Assembly: GCF_004116265.1 (NCBI RefSeq)
Contig: NZ_QOUX01000027.1
Coordinates: forward strand, 1 to 64,000
From: Anaerobacillus alkaliphilus
GTDB lineage: Bacteria; Bacillota; Bacilli; Bacillales; Anaerobacillaceae
Direction: 5' to 3'
DNA: 64,000 bases
The notes under the pieces were generated by a model, which saw nothing but the letters and a program-made list of their open reading frames with translations, searched no databases and had not been told where the DNA came from. Positions within the stretch are counted from its first letter, which is position 1. The number at the start of each line of letters is the position of its first letter. Made by a program: the position numbers and the translations under genes. Positions 50,954-59,504 of this stretch are shown one piece after another.

Positions 50954-52675
50954 TTAAAACATCTCCTTCACTAATGCTACGACTTCTTCGGCTGTACCCA
51001 TTGCCAATGCTTTTTGAGCCAACTGAGAAGCTTCCGATTTTGTAAGTTGTGTGAGCTGACTCCTTGATGGTAAGATACTAGTTGCACTCATACTAAATTC
51101 ATCTAGCCCTAATCCTAGAAGAAGTGGGATAGCGATCTCATCTCCCGCCATTTCTCCGCACATACCAACCCATTTCCCTTCGTTATGGGCTGCTTTAATG
51201 ACCATATTAATCAATCTCAGGATTGCTGGATTATACGGCTGGTACAAGTAGCTAACTTTTTCATTCATGCGATCGGCTGCCATCGTATATTGAATTAAGT
51301 CATTAGTACCAATACTGAAAAAGTCCACTTCTTTAGCAAATACATCTGAGATGATCGCTGTTGATGGAATTTCTACCATAATCCCAATTTCAATCGTTTC
51401 AAGTACTTCCGTTCCTTCGGCTAACAGCTTCTTTTTCTCATCAAGTAATACCGCCTTTGCTTCTCGAAATTCATCAAGGGTAGCAATCATCGGGAACATT
51501 ATTTTTAAATTCCCGTACTTACTAGCCCTTAACAACGCTCGAAGTTGTGTGCGGAAAATTTCTGTTTTCTCAAGGCAAAGCCTAATGGCTCGGAAACCTA
51601 AAAATGGATTTAACTCATGAGGTAATTTAAGATATGGAAGTTCTTTATCCCCACCAATATCTAGGGTTCTAACGACAACCGGTTTCCCTTCCATCTTTTC
51701 TAAAACTGTTTTATATGCCTCATATTGCTCGTCTTCCGTTGGCAAATCGGTTCTTCCCATATAAAGAAATTCAGTGCGATATAACCCTACACCCTCAGCT
51801 CCGTTTTCTAGAACTCCTCTTACATCTGCTGGTGTACCGATGTTTGCAGCAAGTTCGACATGATGGCCATCTTTTGATACTGTTTTTTCATTCACTAGCT
51901 TTGCCCATTCTACTTTTTGCAGTTCGAATTGACGCTTTTTATTTTCGTATTCATTTATGGTCTCCTGATCAGGATTAATAATAGCTTTTCCTTCTATTCC
52001 ATCAATAATTAGAAACTCACCATGTAAGACATTAGCCATGATTTCTTTCGTTCCTACAACTGCTGGAATTTCCATCGACCGTGCCATAATTGCTGAGTGT
52101 GAAGTCCTACCACCAATATCTGTAACAAAACCTTTTACAAAATTACGATTTAATTGTGCTGTGTCGGATGGGGTTAAATCTTCTGCGACAATTATTACTT
52201 CTTCATTTATTTGACTTGGGTTAGTTATTTCAACTCCAAGCAAATGGGAAAGAACTCGTTGTACAACATCACGGATATCTGCTGCCCGCTCTTTCATGTA
52301 TTCGTTTTCCATCTGTTCAAACATCGTAATGAACATTTGACTTACATCGTGGAGAGCAAACTCGGCATTTATAGTTTCACTTATAATTCGATCCTTAATC
52401 GGATTAAGAAGCTCCGGATCACTTAAAACTAGTATATGGGCTGCAAAAATAGCTGCTTTATCATCACCGAGCTCTCTTTGTGCATGTTCTTTAATGATTG
52501 TTAGTTCTTTTTTTGCTGTTTCAACTGCTTTTTCAAAGCGCATTACTTCTGACTGAGAGTCAGTAATATTCCTTCTCTCTACATTTAGCTCCACAGCTTC
52601 TAGGCGAAATACTTTCCCGCTGGCAAATCCGCTCGAGGCTGCAATACCTTCTATGACTATTGTTCTCTTTTCCAT
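50954..52675 (-). CDS. ptsI: PTS enzyme I
   Basis: 573 aa. Phosphotransfer His lies in [21 protein letters not shown]; the C-terminal PEP-binding half has [12 protein letters not shown] and the [11 protein letters not shown] block. It takes phosphate from phosphoenolpyruvate and gives it to HPr. Length matches B. subtilis PtsI (570 aa). Its ATG overlaps the ptsH stop as TAATG, so the two are translationally coupled. Confidence 0.97.
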   Translation of the reverse strand: MEKRTIVIEGIAASSGFASGKVFRLEAVELNVERRNITDSQSEVMRFEKAVETAKKELTIIKEHAQRELGDDKAAIFAAHILVLSDPELLNPIKDRIISETINAEFALHDVSQMFITMFEQMENEYMKERAADIRDVVQRVLSHLLGVEITNPSQINEEVIIVAEDLTPSDTAQLNRNFVKGFVTDIGGRTSHSAIMARSMEIPAVVGTKEIMANVLHGEFLIIDGIEGKAIINPDQETINEYENKKRQFELQKVEWAKLVNEKTVSKDGHHVELAANIGTPADVRGVLENGAEGVGLYRTEFLYMGRTDLPTEDEQYEAYKTVLEKMEGKPVVVRTLDIGGDKELPYLKLPHELNPFLGFRAIRLCLEKTEIFRTQLRALLRASKYGNLKIMFPMIATLDEFREAKAVLLDEKKKLLAEGTEVLETIEIGIMVEIPSTAIISDVFAKEVDFFSIGTNDLIQYTMAADRMNEKVSYLYQPYNPAILRLINMVIKAAHNEGKWVGMCGEMAGDEIAIPLLLGLGLDEFSMSATSILPSRSQLTQLTKSEASQLAQKALAMGTAEEVVALVKEMF

Positions 52676-52941
52676 TATTCAGCCAAACCTTCTTTTTTCA
52701 GAACTTCATCAATTTTTGTTATCGCCTTTTGTGCATCGGCACCATTAGCCGTAATTTTGATGTCTGAACCTTCTGGAATACCTAAGGACATTACTCCCAT
52801 AATTGACTTTAGGTTAACAGACTTCCCGTGGTACTCCAACTGAATATCTGCTTCAAATCCCCCCGCTGCATGTACAAGCAATGTTGCGGGTCTTGCGTGA
52901 AGTCCTGAATTACTAATTACCTTATAGTTTTTTTCCATCAT
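52675..52941 (-). CDS. ptsH: PTS phosphocarrier HPr
   Basis: 88 aa, with His15 in [11 protein letters not shown] and regulatory Ser46 in [13 protein letters not shown]. Both phosphorylation sites are intact, so it serves PTS transfer and, as HPr(Ser-P), CcpA-dependent catabolite control. It is first in the operon and preceded by the RAT/terminator. Compare the HPr-like protein at 34423, which lacks His15. GGAGCTAAA lies before the ATG; a second ATG follows immediately. Confidence 0.97.
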   Translation of the reverse strand: MMEKNYKVISNSGLHARPATLLVHAAGGFEADIQLEYHGKSVNLKSIMGVMSLGIPEGSDIKITANGADAQKAITKIDEVLKKEGLAE

Positions 52942-52994
52942 TTCAATTTAGCTCCTTTGTATTCAATTAGTTTAATATTCTTAATAGCACGTCT

Positions 52995-53086
52995 AAAAAA
53001 CAGAAAAAGGCACGAGAGAAATATGTAGTTTGTAAAAAATAGGCATAGGTACCCTATTACAAACTAACACTATTTCACTCATGCCT
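52995..53086 (-). terminator. Conditional terminator in the ptsH leader
   Basis: On the minus strand AGGCATGAG-GAAATA...TAGTTTGTAA pairs with TTACAAACTA...TATTTC-CTCGTGCCT: more than 20 paired positions in one long hairpin, then TTTTTCTGTTTTTT. Its 5' arm overlaps the RAT, the classic mutually exclusive layout. Confidence 0.88.
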
Positions 53087-53105
53087 GATCGAGTCAGTAA
53101 CACGT
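53077..53105 (-). promoter_or_regulatory. RAT antiterminator site for GlcT-type protein
   Basis: On the minus strand the sequence reads GTGTTACTG-N7-CAGGCATGAG, close to the RAT consensus of the LicT/SacY/GlcT family (GTTACTG ... CAGGCAA). It overlaps the terminator's 5' arm (53081-53086). The antiterminator gene glcT is in the same cluster. Confidence 0.82.
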
Positions 53106-53218
53106 GACATATGAGTTAATATAGTATTATTCTAACGATTGCGCCTAAAAAAACAAGGAATAACGCTTTTCTTCTCAAAACTGTCACATATTAGAGACTG
53201 TAAACTTTTACTGTGATA

Positions 53219-54073
53219 CTATTTCTGGTATGGAATATTTAATAATGTAGGAACTGTTACAAACTCATAGCCCTGTTGTTTAAGACTTGGAATAATCTCA
53301 CGCAATGACTCAATTGTATTGGTTCGATCTGCATCCCAGTCCCCACCATCATGCATTAAGATGATTGCCCCCGGCTGAACATTATCCAATACGTTTTGAG
53401 CAATAACAGTTGGGGGATCTTCCTGCCAATCCAAAGAATCAACAGACCAAACAATAATTGAATAATTCAGTTCAGCGATTTTTTCAACTAGCTCATTATA
53501 CAAAAATCCATATGGGGCGCGAAATAATTTAGTACGATAACCAATAATATCGTTTAATGTGTCTTCAGTCCTATTAACTTCTCTCTCTAAAGTAGCCAAG
53601 TCCCCTTCTTTAACTAAATTCGGGTGAAAATACGTATGATTTCCAATAATATGACCGTCAGAAACCATTCTTTGGACAATCTCTGGATAAGCAATTGCCC
53701 TTGATCCCATTACAAAAAAAGTTGCTGGGACATTGTTCTCAGCCAATATGTCTAGAACTTGTTCTGTAAAACGTGGATCAGGACCATCATCAAAAGTTAA
53801 TGCAATTCTGTTGGCAGTGGCTGGTCCCTGTAATACAACTGTCTCTGGGTATCTCTGTTGAAGAATGATATTAGAAATAGGCTGTTGACGACTTCGCTCA
53901 GGATTTTCTGATCCACCGCCTAACCTAGGTAATTCTTCATCTTGATTTCGATCTTTCTTCCACCAAAAGTTTTGTTCAATATCAGCATTAGCTTTTACTG
54001 CAGTAATTCCTGTGAATGGGATGGTAGATACTAACAACAAGAACAATAATACCTTTAACCACTCTACTTTCAT
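53219..54073 (-). CDS. Polysaccharide deacetylase (NodB family)
   Basis: 284 aa with a signal peptide and then about 60 linker residues. NodB domain: TFDDGPDPR (catalytic Asp and metal Asp), GNHTYFHPN (His-x3-His metal ligands), RAPYG (Arg, activation) and the ILMHDG motif with the catalytic His. It acts outside the cell, probably on peptidoglycan N-acetyl groups, as in the PdaA/PdaB group. AAGGAGATG before the ATG. Monocistronic. Confidence 0.92.
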   Translation of the reverse strand: MKVEWLKVLLFLLLVSTIPFTGITAVKANADIEQNFWWKKDRNQDEELPRLGGGSENPERSRQQPISNIILQQRYPETVVLQGPATANRIALTFDDGPDPRFTEQVLDILAENNVPATFFVMGSRAIAYPEIVQRMVSDGHIIGNHTYFHPNLVKEGDLATLEREVNRTEDTLNDIIGYRTKLFRAPYGFLYNELVEKIAELNYSIIVWSVDSLDWQEDPPTVIAQNVLDNVQPGAIILMHDGGDWDADRTNTIESLREIIPSLKQQGYEFVTVPTLLNIPYQK

Positions 54074-54168
54074 CGTTTCATCTCCTTAATAGTTCAGTAC
54101 AAACATATTTTCTTCTCGAATAGGAGATATATTCATCAAGATTTGAAAATTTAAACAAGCAGAGTTTT

Positions 54169-54345
54169 TTAATATACAACACCCTTAAATTGTAATTGAA
54201 TGTTTGATAGTGTCTCAGTTTCAATCTTATCTTTCATTTCTTTCGCCTTTACTAACGCTTCCATCATTCCTGCTGCTTCAACCATATATTCTTGATATTG
54301 ATCATTAGATTTACTTATACGGTAGAAAAATATATACTTCTTCAT
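54169..54345 (-). CDS. Hypothetical small protein (58 aa)
   Basis: Soluble helical peptide MKKYIFFYRISKSNDQYQEY..., with a charged middle (EALVKAKEMKDKIETETLSN). It has no membrane segment and no recognised family. AAGGGGGAA lies before the ATG at a slightly long spacing. It sits between the deacetylase gene and the terminator of the UbiD gene. Its ORF fits a gene of its own, since the frame is intact and the ribosome site good. Confidence 0.5.
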   Translation of the reverse strand: MKKYIFFYRISKSNDQYQEYMVEAAGMMEALVKAKEMKDKIETETLSNIQLQFKGVVY

Positions 54346-54481
54346 TTTATTAATTCCCCCTTAATTATTAGGAATAGTATTCTCAAAATGTAGCTATCTA
54401 ATACTCTTGCAACTTATCAGTATATTACCTCCTTTCGTTTTCCATTTGGTTTGTTTGGTCAGAAAGTATATCAAACAAAAA

Positions 54482-54520
54482 AACACTTCATCACTCAGGT
54501 AAGCTGATTGATGAAGTGTT
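54482..54520. terminator. Terminator, originally of the UbiD gene
   Basis: AACACTTCATCA and TGATGAAGTGTT form a perfect 12-bp stem, then TTTTTTTGTTTGATA on the minus strand. A MITE (54533-54724) now separates it from the ubiD stop codon. Confidence 0.92.
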
Positions 54521-54532
54521 TTGTTTTATATT

Positions 54533-54724
54533 GGCGCTTTTCGTAAACAATGTTGCTTTTTGCCTTAAAATTTTACGGAAAAATACCCTAGATGGAGATA
54601 TCACCCAATATATTAAGTAAGAAAAGAGCAATACTTACTAAATTAGTGGTGGATTCTTACTATATTGTGTAAAAATCCGGCTTTTGGGATTTTTACGAAA
54701 GCAACAAAATTTGCGAAAACAGCC
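54533..54724. mobile_element. MITE-like element, intact copy C (192 bp)
   Basis: Same element as copy A: left end GGCGCTTTTCGTAAACAATG, right end (complement) GGCTGTTTTCGCAAATTTTG. Flanked by a perfect 8-bp target duplication TTTATATT at 54525-54532 and 54725-54732. The right duplication contains the TAA stop of the ubiD gene. No ORF. Confidence 0.92.
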
Positions 54725-54725
54725 T

Positions 54726-56558
54726 TTATATTTTTACCCCGCTCAAACTTGCTCCTTTTGCAAAGAGTCGTTCAATGTTCTTCTCAACTTGCGGGTCTTG
54801 AATTAATGGTGGTGCATGGTGAGGTTTGATTCGTACATCAAGAATTAAATTATCACAGCCCCAATGCTTGTGCTCATATGAACCGTTTACTCCGTGTATA
54901 TCATGTGAGGGGTTACTTCTTGTAAAAGCTATCCAAAGGAAGTTACTAACCGTTTTGCTAATAAACTCACTATCGTCACAAACGATAATCATCGGGCACG
55001 ATGGCATTGCGCCCTTCATTTGAACAGCTTCGCTTAGCTTTTCCATCTCTTTTTGTGCATTCTCATGAGTTGTAAAATTAGAAGCCTCAATTGCTACTAC
55101 TCCCGGCATAACAAGGCGAGGGTTCTTAAATTCTCTTAAATCCTTTAGATTATCAGGTATTTCTCTACATAATTCTCTTTTTTGATCGCCATAGGCTGCA
55201 ATTACTACCTTACTTCCTGTATTCAAGCCTGTCCCAGAGTAATCTAACGTATCAATCGTTGTATTTGTCTGGAAATGTATATCACGGTGAAGATCAATTC
55301 TTTCTAGAATATAGGTTAAGAACTCTACTTCTTTATGGGTATCTAACGGGTGCTTGTCCTCCGCTGTGATAAACAAGTATTTAGCTAAGCTTAATTGACC
55401 TGTACCTAAAATTCGATTGGCAATGGTAAGTAGCTCGGCTGGTTGTTTCACTTGTTGATAAGGTGTATAACGTTCACTTCCGATGGCAAAAAGCAGAGGA
55501 TGAACTCCAGCCGCATCGACTGCATGGACCTCTTTTACACCTGGAAGTTCTTGTTGAATCGCATCTCCGGTAAGTTCATGAATGAGATCACCAAAGGCGG
55601 TATCCTCTTGAGGAGGACGACCTACGACAGTAAACGGCCAAATGGCATTTTTTTTCGCATAGACTTTGTTGACTCTAAATAATGGAAAATCATGAGTTAG
55701 ACTGTAATAGCCTAAATGATCCCCAAATGGACCTTCTGGTTTCGTTTCATTAGGATAAATATCACCCGTTATAACGAAGTCAGCGTCATTACTGATGCAA
55801 TAGCCATCAATATAACTGTAACGGAAGCGCCGTCCTGAAAGTAAACCAGCAAATGTCATTTCACTTAATCCTTCTGGAAGAGGCATCACTGCTGACAACG
55901 TATGAGCAGGAGGCCCGCCAACAAAAATACTTACCTTAAGTGGTTTACCTAATCGGTTCGCTTTCGCTTGATGAACTCCTATACCACGATGAATTTGATA
56001 GTGAAGCCCCAATTCTTTATTTAACTCAAAGTCATTACCGCTAAGTTGAACACGATACATTCCTAAATTGGCATTCATAATCCCTGGTTTATCTGGGTCT
56101 TCGCTAAAAACCTGAGGAAGTGTAATAAAAGCACCACCATCATCTGGCCAATGATGAATAAGTGGAAGGTCAGAAATTTTTATTTCTTCTGCACTAACTG
56201 GCAAACTGTTTGACTTTTTCATAGGCAATGCTTTTGATGCTGCTAAACCAGTCATCACATGATTAAACGGATTTTTCAAGGCTTTAATTGGATCATTTCT
56301 TAATGCAACAACGTTTTGTGCCCCATCCATAGTCTTTCGAAAGATAAACTTACTTCTTTCAATATTTCCAAATAAGTTTGAAACCGCTCGATACTTTGAT
56401 CCCTTAACGTTTTCAAATAATAAAGCAGGCCCACCAACTTCGTAGACTCTCATGTGAATCGCTGCCATCTCTAAGTATGGATCAACTTCCTCACGAACAC
56501 GAACTAGTTGACCGTTATTTTCCAAATCAAGAATACATTCTTCCAAAGTGCGATACAT
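54726..56558 (-). CDS. UbiD family decarboxylase
   Basis: 610-aa prenyl-FMN-dependent (de)carboxylase family member. The N-terminal VREEVDPYLEMAAIHMRVYEVGGPALLFENVKG is typical, as is the middle GIMNANLGMYRVQL and the RFRYSYIDG near residue 250. It is larger than E. coli UbiD (497 aa), matching the long Bacillus form. No UbiX gene is near to make prenyl-FMN. Substrate unknown (a phenolic or polyprenyl-benzoate acid). AGGAGCTAC before the ATG. The MITE is inserted just past its stop codon. Confidence 0.88.
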   Translation of the reverse strand: MYRTLEECILDLENNGQLVRVREEVDPYLEMAAIHMRVYEVGGPALLFENVKGSKYRAVSNLFGNIERSKFIFRKTMDGAQNVVALRNDPIKALKNPFNHVMTGLAASKALPMKKSNSLPVSAEEIKISDLPLIHHWPDDGGAFITLPQVFSEDPDKPGIMNANLGMYRVQLSGNDFELNKELGLHYQIHRGIGVHQAKANRLGKPLKVSIFVGGPPAHTLSAVMPLPEGLSEMTFAGLLSGRRFRYSYIDGYCISNDADFVITGDIYPNETKPEGPFGDHLGYYSLTHDFPLFRVNKVYAKKNAIWPFTVVGRPPQEDTAFGDLIHELTGDAIQQELPGVKEVHAVDAAGVHPLLFAIGSERYTPYQQVKQPAELLTIANRILGTGQLSLAKYLFITAEDKHPLDTHKEVEFLTYILERIDLHRDIHFQTNTTIDTLDYSGTGLNTGSKVVIAAYGDQKRELCREIPDNLKDLREFKNPRLVMPGVVAIEASNFTTHENAQKEMEKLSEAVQMKGAMPSCPMIIVCDDSEFISKTVSNFLWIAFTRSNPSHDIHGVNGSYEHKHWGCDNLILDVRIKPHHAPPLIQDPQVEKNIERLFAKGASLSGVKI

Positions 56559-56643
56559 AATTCGTAGCTCCTATTTTATATATTTTATTTAATTATACCC
56601 ATTCTATTGTGTAATGTCTTGTCTGCTAATTAAAAGTTAATTC

Positions 56644-56695
56644 TTGTTTTTACGGAAAAAGAAAGTTACAATATAAAACGTAATTATTACTATTT
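56644..56695 (+). promoter_or_regulatory. Promoter with Zur box upstream of the CobW gene
   Basis: -35 TTGTTT (56644-56649), 17-nt spacer, -10 TACAAT (56667-56672). The sequence AAACGTAATTATTACTATTT (56676-56695) contains the inverted GTAAT-T-ATTAC of the Bacillus Zur box and covers the start point. This fits zinc-dependent repression. Confidence 0.75.
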
Positions 56696-56727
56696 GTATG
56701 TTTTCATAGATGTTTAGGGGGATAAAG

Positions 56728-57915
56728 ATGAGTAAAGTACCTGTTACAGTTTTAAGTGGTTATCTAGGTTCTGGGAAAACAACATTATTAAATCATATAT
56801 TAACCAATAACGATGGCTTAAGAGTTGCCGTTATTGTCAATGATATGAGCGAAATTAATATTGATGCGATGCTTGTAAAAAACAATGGTTTTTCTAAAAC
56901 TGAGGAAAAATTAGTTGAATTACAAAACGGCTGTATTTGCTGTACCCTTCGCGAAGATCTAATGCAAGAGGTCTCAAAAATGGTGGATGCTGGTGGTATT
57001 GATTATATTGTCATCGAGTCTTCTGGCATAAGTGAACCAGTTCCGGTTGCCCAAACATTTACGTATGTTGATGAAGAAACAGGAATTGATTTAACAAAAA
57101 AATGCAGATTAGATACCATGGTGACTGTGGTTGACGCCAATAATTTCTGGGAGAACTATGCTTCTGGAGAATCTCTACTTGATCGAAAAGAAGGTACGGA
57201 TGAAAACGATACAAGAGAGATTTCAGATTTACTTGTTGATCAAATTGAGTTTGCAGATGTGATTATACTTAATAAAATTGAAATGATTGAAGAGATTGAT
57301 AAGATCGAACTACTTGCATTTATGAAAAAGCTAAATGCAGATGCAACTGTTATCTGTACTTCCCATAGTAAAGTAGATTTAGCTGCTGTTTTAAATACTA
57401 GAAAGTTTGATTTTGATAAAGTGAGTCAATCCGCAGGATGGATTAAAGAGTTAAACGAGGAACATACACCTGAAACAGAGGAATACGGCATCTCTTCTTT
57501 TGTTTATCGAGTGAGAAGACCCTTTCACCCTGAGCGTCTGATGAGTTGGATGGAAAATTGGCCTGCTGAAGTTGTGCGTGCTAAAGGGTTTATTTGGGTA
57601 GCTTCAAGAAACTCAATGGCTGGGTTAATTTCACAAACTGGCTCAACTGTCTCTATCCAAGGTGCAGGAGAATGGGTAGCAGCTTATCCTGAGAAAGAAA
57701 AGGAACAAGCACTTCAAGAAGATCCTGAATTATTAGCCAAATGGGATCCAGAGTTTGGCGATCGATTAAATGAACTAGTGTTTATAGGCATCGATATGAA
57801 CCAAAACAAAGTAAAATCTTCTTTAAATGATTGTTTATTAACAGAAGAAGAAATGACTCAAGATTGGACAAGCTTCACTGATCCACTTCCAGAGTTCGTT
57901 GAAGTCGTTAAGTAA
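56728..57915 (+). CDS. yciC: CobW/COG0523 GTPase, zinc chaperone type
   Basis: 395 aa. Walker A GYLGSGKTTLL, the metal-binding CICC in QNGCICCTLREDL, Walker-B-like VIESSGISEPVPVAQTF, NKIE and a CobW C-terminal domain. The length and Zur box match B. subtilis YciC, a low-affinity zinc chaperone derepressed in zinc starvation. ATG at 56728 has AGGGGG upstream; an in-frame ATG at 56710 lies before it. Monocistronic with a terminator. Confidence 0.88.
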   Translation: MSKVPVTVLSGYLGSGKTTLLNHILTNNDGLRVAVIVNDMSEINIDAMLVKNNGFSKTEEKLVELQNGCICCTLREDLMQEVSKMVDAGGIDYIVIESSGISEPVPVAQTFTYVDEETGIDLTKKCRLDTMVTVVDANNFWENYASGESLLDRKEGTDENDTREISDLLVDQIEFADVIILNKIEMIEEIDKIELLAFMKKLNADATVICTSHSKVDLAAVLNTRKFDFDKVSQSAGWIKELNEEHTPETEEYGISSFVYRVRRPFHPERLMSWMENWPAEVVRAKGFIWVASRNSMAGLISQTGSTVSIQGAGEWVAAYPEKEKEQALQEDPELLAKWDPEFGDRLNELVFIGIDMNQNKVKSSLNDCLLTEEEMTQDWTSFTDPLPEFVEVVK

Positions 57916-57921
57916 TTTTAG

Positions 57922-57951
57922 TAAGAGGATGTGGATTTCCACATCCTCTTA
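57922..57951. terminator. Bidirectional terminator
   Basis: TAAGAGGATGTGGA and TCCACATCCTCTTA form a perfect 14-bp stem with a 2-nt core loop between the convergent CobW and hemAT genes. Confidence 0.92.
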
Positions 57952-57957
57952 TTCTTG

Positions 57958-59250
57958 CTATTTCTGCATTTCTTGTGTGATCGAGGTTAGATTATCTGCA
58001 GATGTTGCCACCTCTTCAAAGGCTTCTCCCAACTCGTTTATAACTCTAATGAATTTTGAAAGTTCCTGATTAATCTCATAATTTTGCTTTTTCGTTTGAT
58101 TCATAGTAGTTAAAATTTCTTCAAAGTAATTATTGGTTTCTTTCATACTAATGCTACTTTGCTCTACCTCTATTTGAATAGTATCAAGTGAAAGTTTTAG
58201 CTTATCAACTTGAGTGTTCGTATTCAAAATCAAATTAGCAACATTACTGACCGATTTTTTTGTGTCATCTGACAGCTTTCTTACCTCATCAGCTACGATG
58301 GCAAAGCCGCGACCAGCTTCTCCAGCTCTAGCTGCCTCAATAGCTGCGTTTAAAGACAGGAGGTTTGTTTGGTCTGCTATTCCTGTAACAATATTAACAA
58401 TTTCTTGCATCTGTGTCGAAATATCATGCAAGACCTTTACATCTTCAGTTATATCAGAAACTGATTGTTGAATGTTTGTTAGATTGATATCTTGATTATT
58501 AATTTGCTCTTTACCTTTTTGGGAACGTTCCTCGGCTAGAGTTGATAATTTATTTGCTCTATTAGCCAAACTAGTGATTTGTTCTGACTTATTAATAATT
58601 TCCTGAAATGAGGCATTCGTCTCTTCAGAAACAGCTGCAAGATTTTGAGACGATTCACTAATACTCTCTCTAATCATCTCTTTTTCTTTTTCAACCTCTT
58701 GTTTAAGTCTTTCGGTTTCAAGATCATACGCTTCTAAAACTAATTGTTGTTCTAGATTTAAAATCTTTGTTACCGACCTAACTGATTGAAAAATTTCTTC
58801 TCTATCAGTTAAACTTTCTTCAATAATTGTAATTAACGATAATAGTAAATCTTGAAATGCACACATGTACCACTTTGTTTGTAAACCGATCTTGACATGT
58901 ACATGGGCAATACGTTTTCTCTTTTCAAAATAATGACTATTAATTACCCCAGCAAACATTTCGCTGATATGTACTGTAAGCGTTTGTTTCAATCTAGTTA
59001 TCGAACTATGATCATTAATAATGTGTAGCAATGAAGGTTGATTTTCTAAGTTCTGATAAAACCTCTCCACTAATACAGCGAGATTTTTCTCAACAAAGGG
59101 TTGTAAGGCCTTTGCAATTTCCAGGTCTTCTTCTGTTAAATGGATCATCTTAATCTGCTTCTCGACTTCCAAATCCGTTCCTAAAACCAACGAAGCATTT
59201 CCACTCTGAACTAACTTTCTTGTGTCCTTAGCCTTATTTTTAAACAACAT
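57958..59250 (-). CDS. hemAT: Heme-globin aerotaxis transducer HemAT
   Basis: 430-aa soluble chemoreceptor. Residues 1-180 form a globin-coupled sensor: proximal His118 in AHVHVKIGL, and Tyr65 and Tyr128 align with Tyr70 and Tyr133 of B. subtilis HemAT (432 aa). Residues 190-430 form the MCP signalling domain with the ubiquitous [14 protein letters not shown] hairpin tip. It senses O2 and signals to CheA. No membrane helices. GGGGAAG before the ATG. A 14-bp palindrome ACTATTTAAATAGT lies 33 bp upstream (59283-59296). Confidence 0.94.
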   Translation of the reverse strand: MLFKNKAKDTRKLVQSGNASLVLGTDLEVEKQIKMIHLTEEDLEIAKALQPFVEKNLAVLVERFYQNLENQPSLLHIINDHSSITRLKQTLTVHISEMFAGVINSHYFEKRKRIAHVHVKIGLQTKWYMCAFQDLLLSLITIIEESLTDREEIFQSVRSVTKILNLEQQLVLEAYDLETERLKQEVEKEKEMIRESISESSQNLAAVSEETNASFQEIINKSEQITSLANRANKLSTLAEERSQKGKEQINNQDINLTNIQQSVSDITEDVKVLHDISTQMQEIVNIVTGIADQTNLLSLNAAIEAARAGEAGRGFAIVADEVRKLSDDTKKSVSNVANLILNTNTQVDKLKLSLDTIQIEVEQSSISMKETNNYFEEILTTMNQTKKQNYEINQELSKFIRVINELGEAFEEVATSADNLTSITQEMQK

Positions 59251-59504
59251 GCCTGCTTCCCCTTTTTGAAAAGAATATATACACTATTTAAATAGTATTA
59301 TACCAGAAAAATTCCATTAAGAAATTTTTAAAAATACTAATTAGGGTATATATATATTTTACTTTTAATTACAATCTCTCCTTTTATTTGATTTGTATAA
59401 TAAACTGTTTTCTATTGATGGCTTAAATGCTAAAATTAAATTGTAAACACACAAAAAAACATTATTAAAAAATAACAATATATACCTATTCCAAGGAGAG
59501 CATC

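Noticed and set aside
54400-54460. AAAGGAGG on the minus strand followed by a CTG and a nine-codon frame
   Set aside because: CTG starts are rare and the frame is very short; I could not separate it from a stray ribosome-like sequence.
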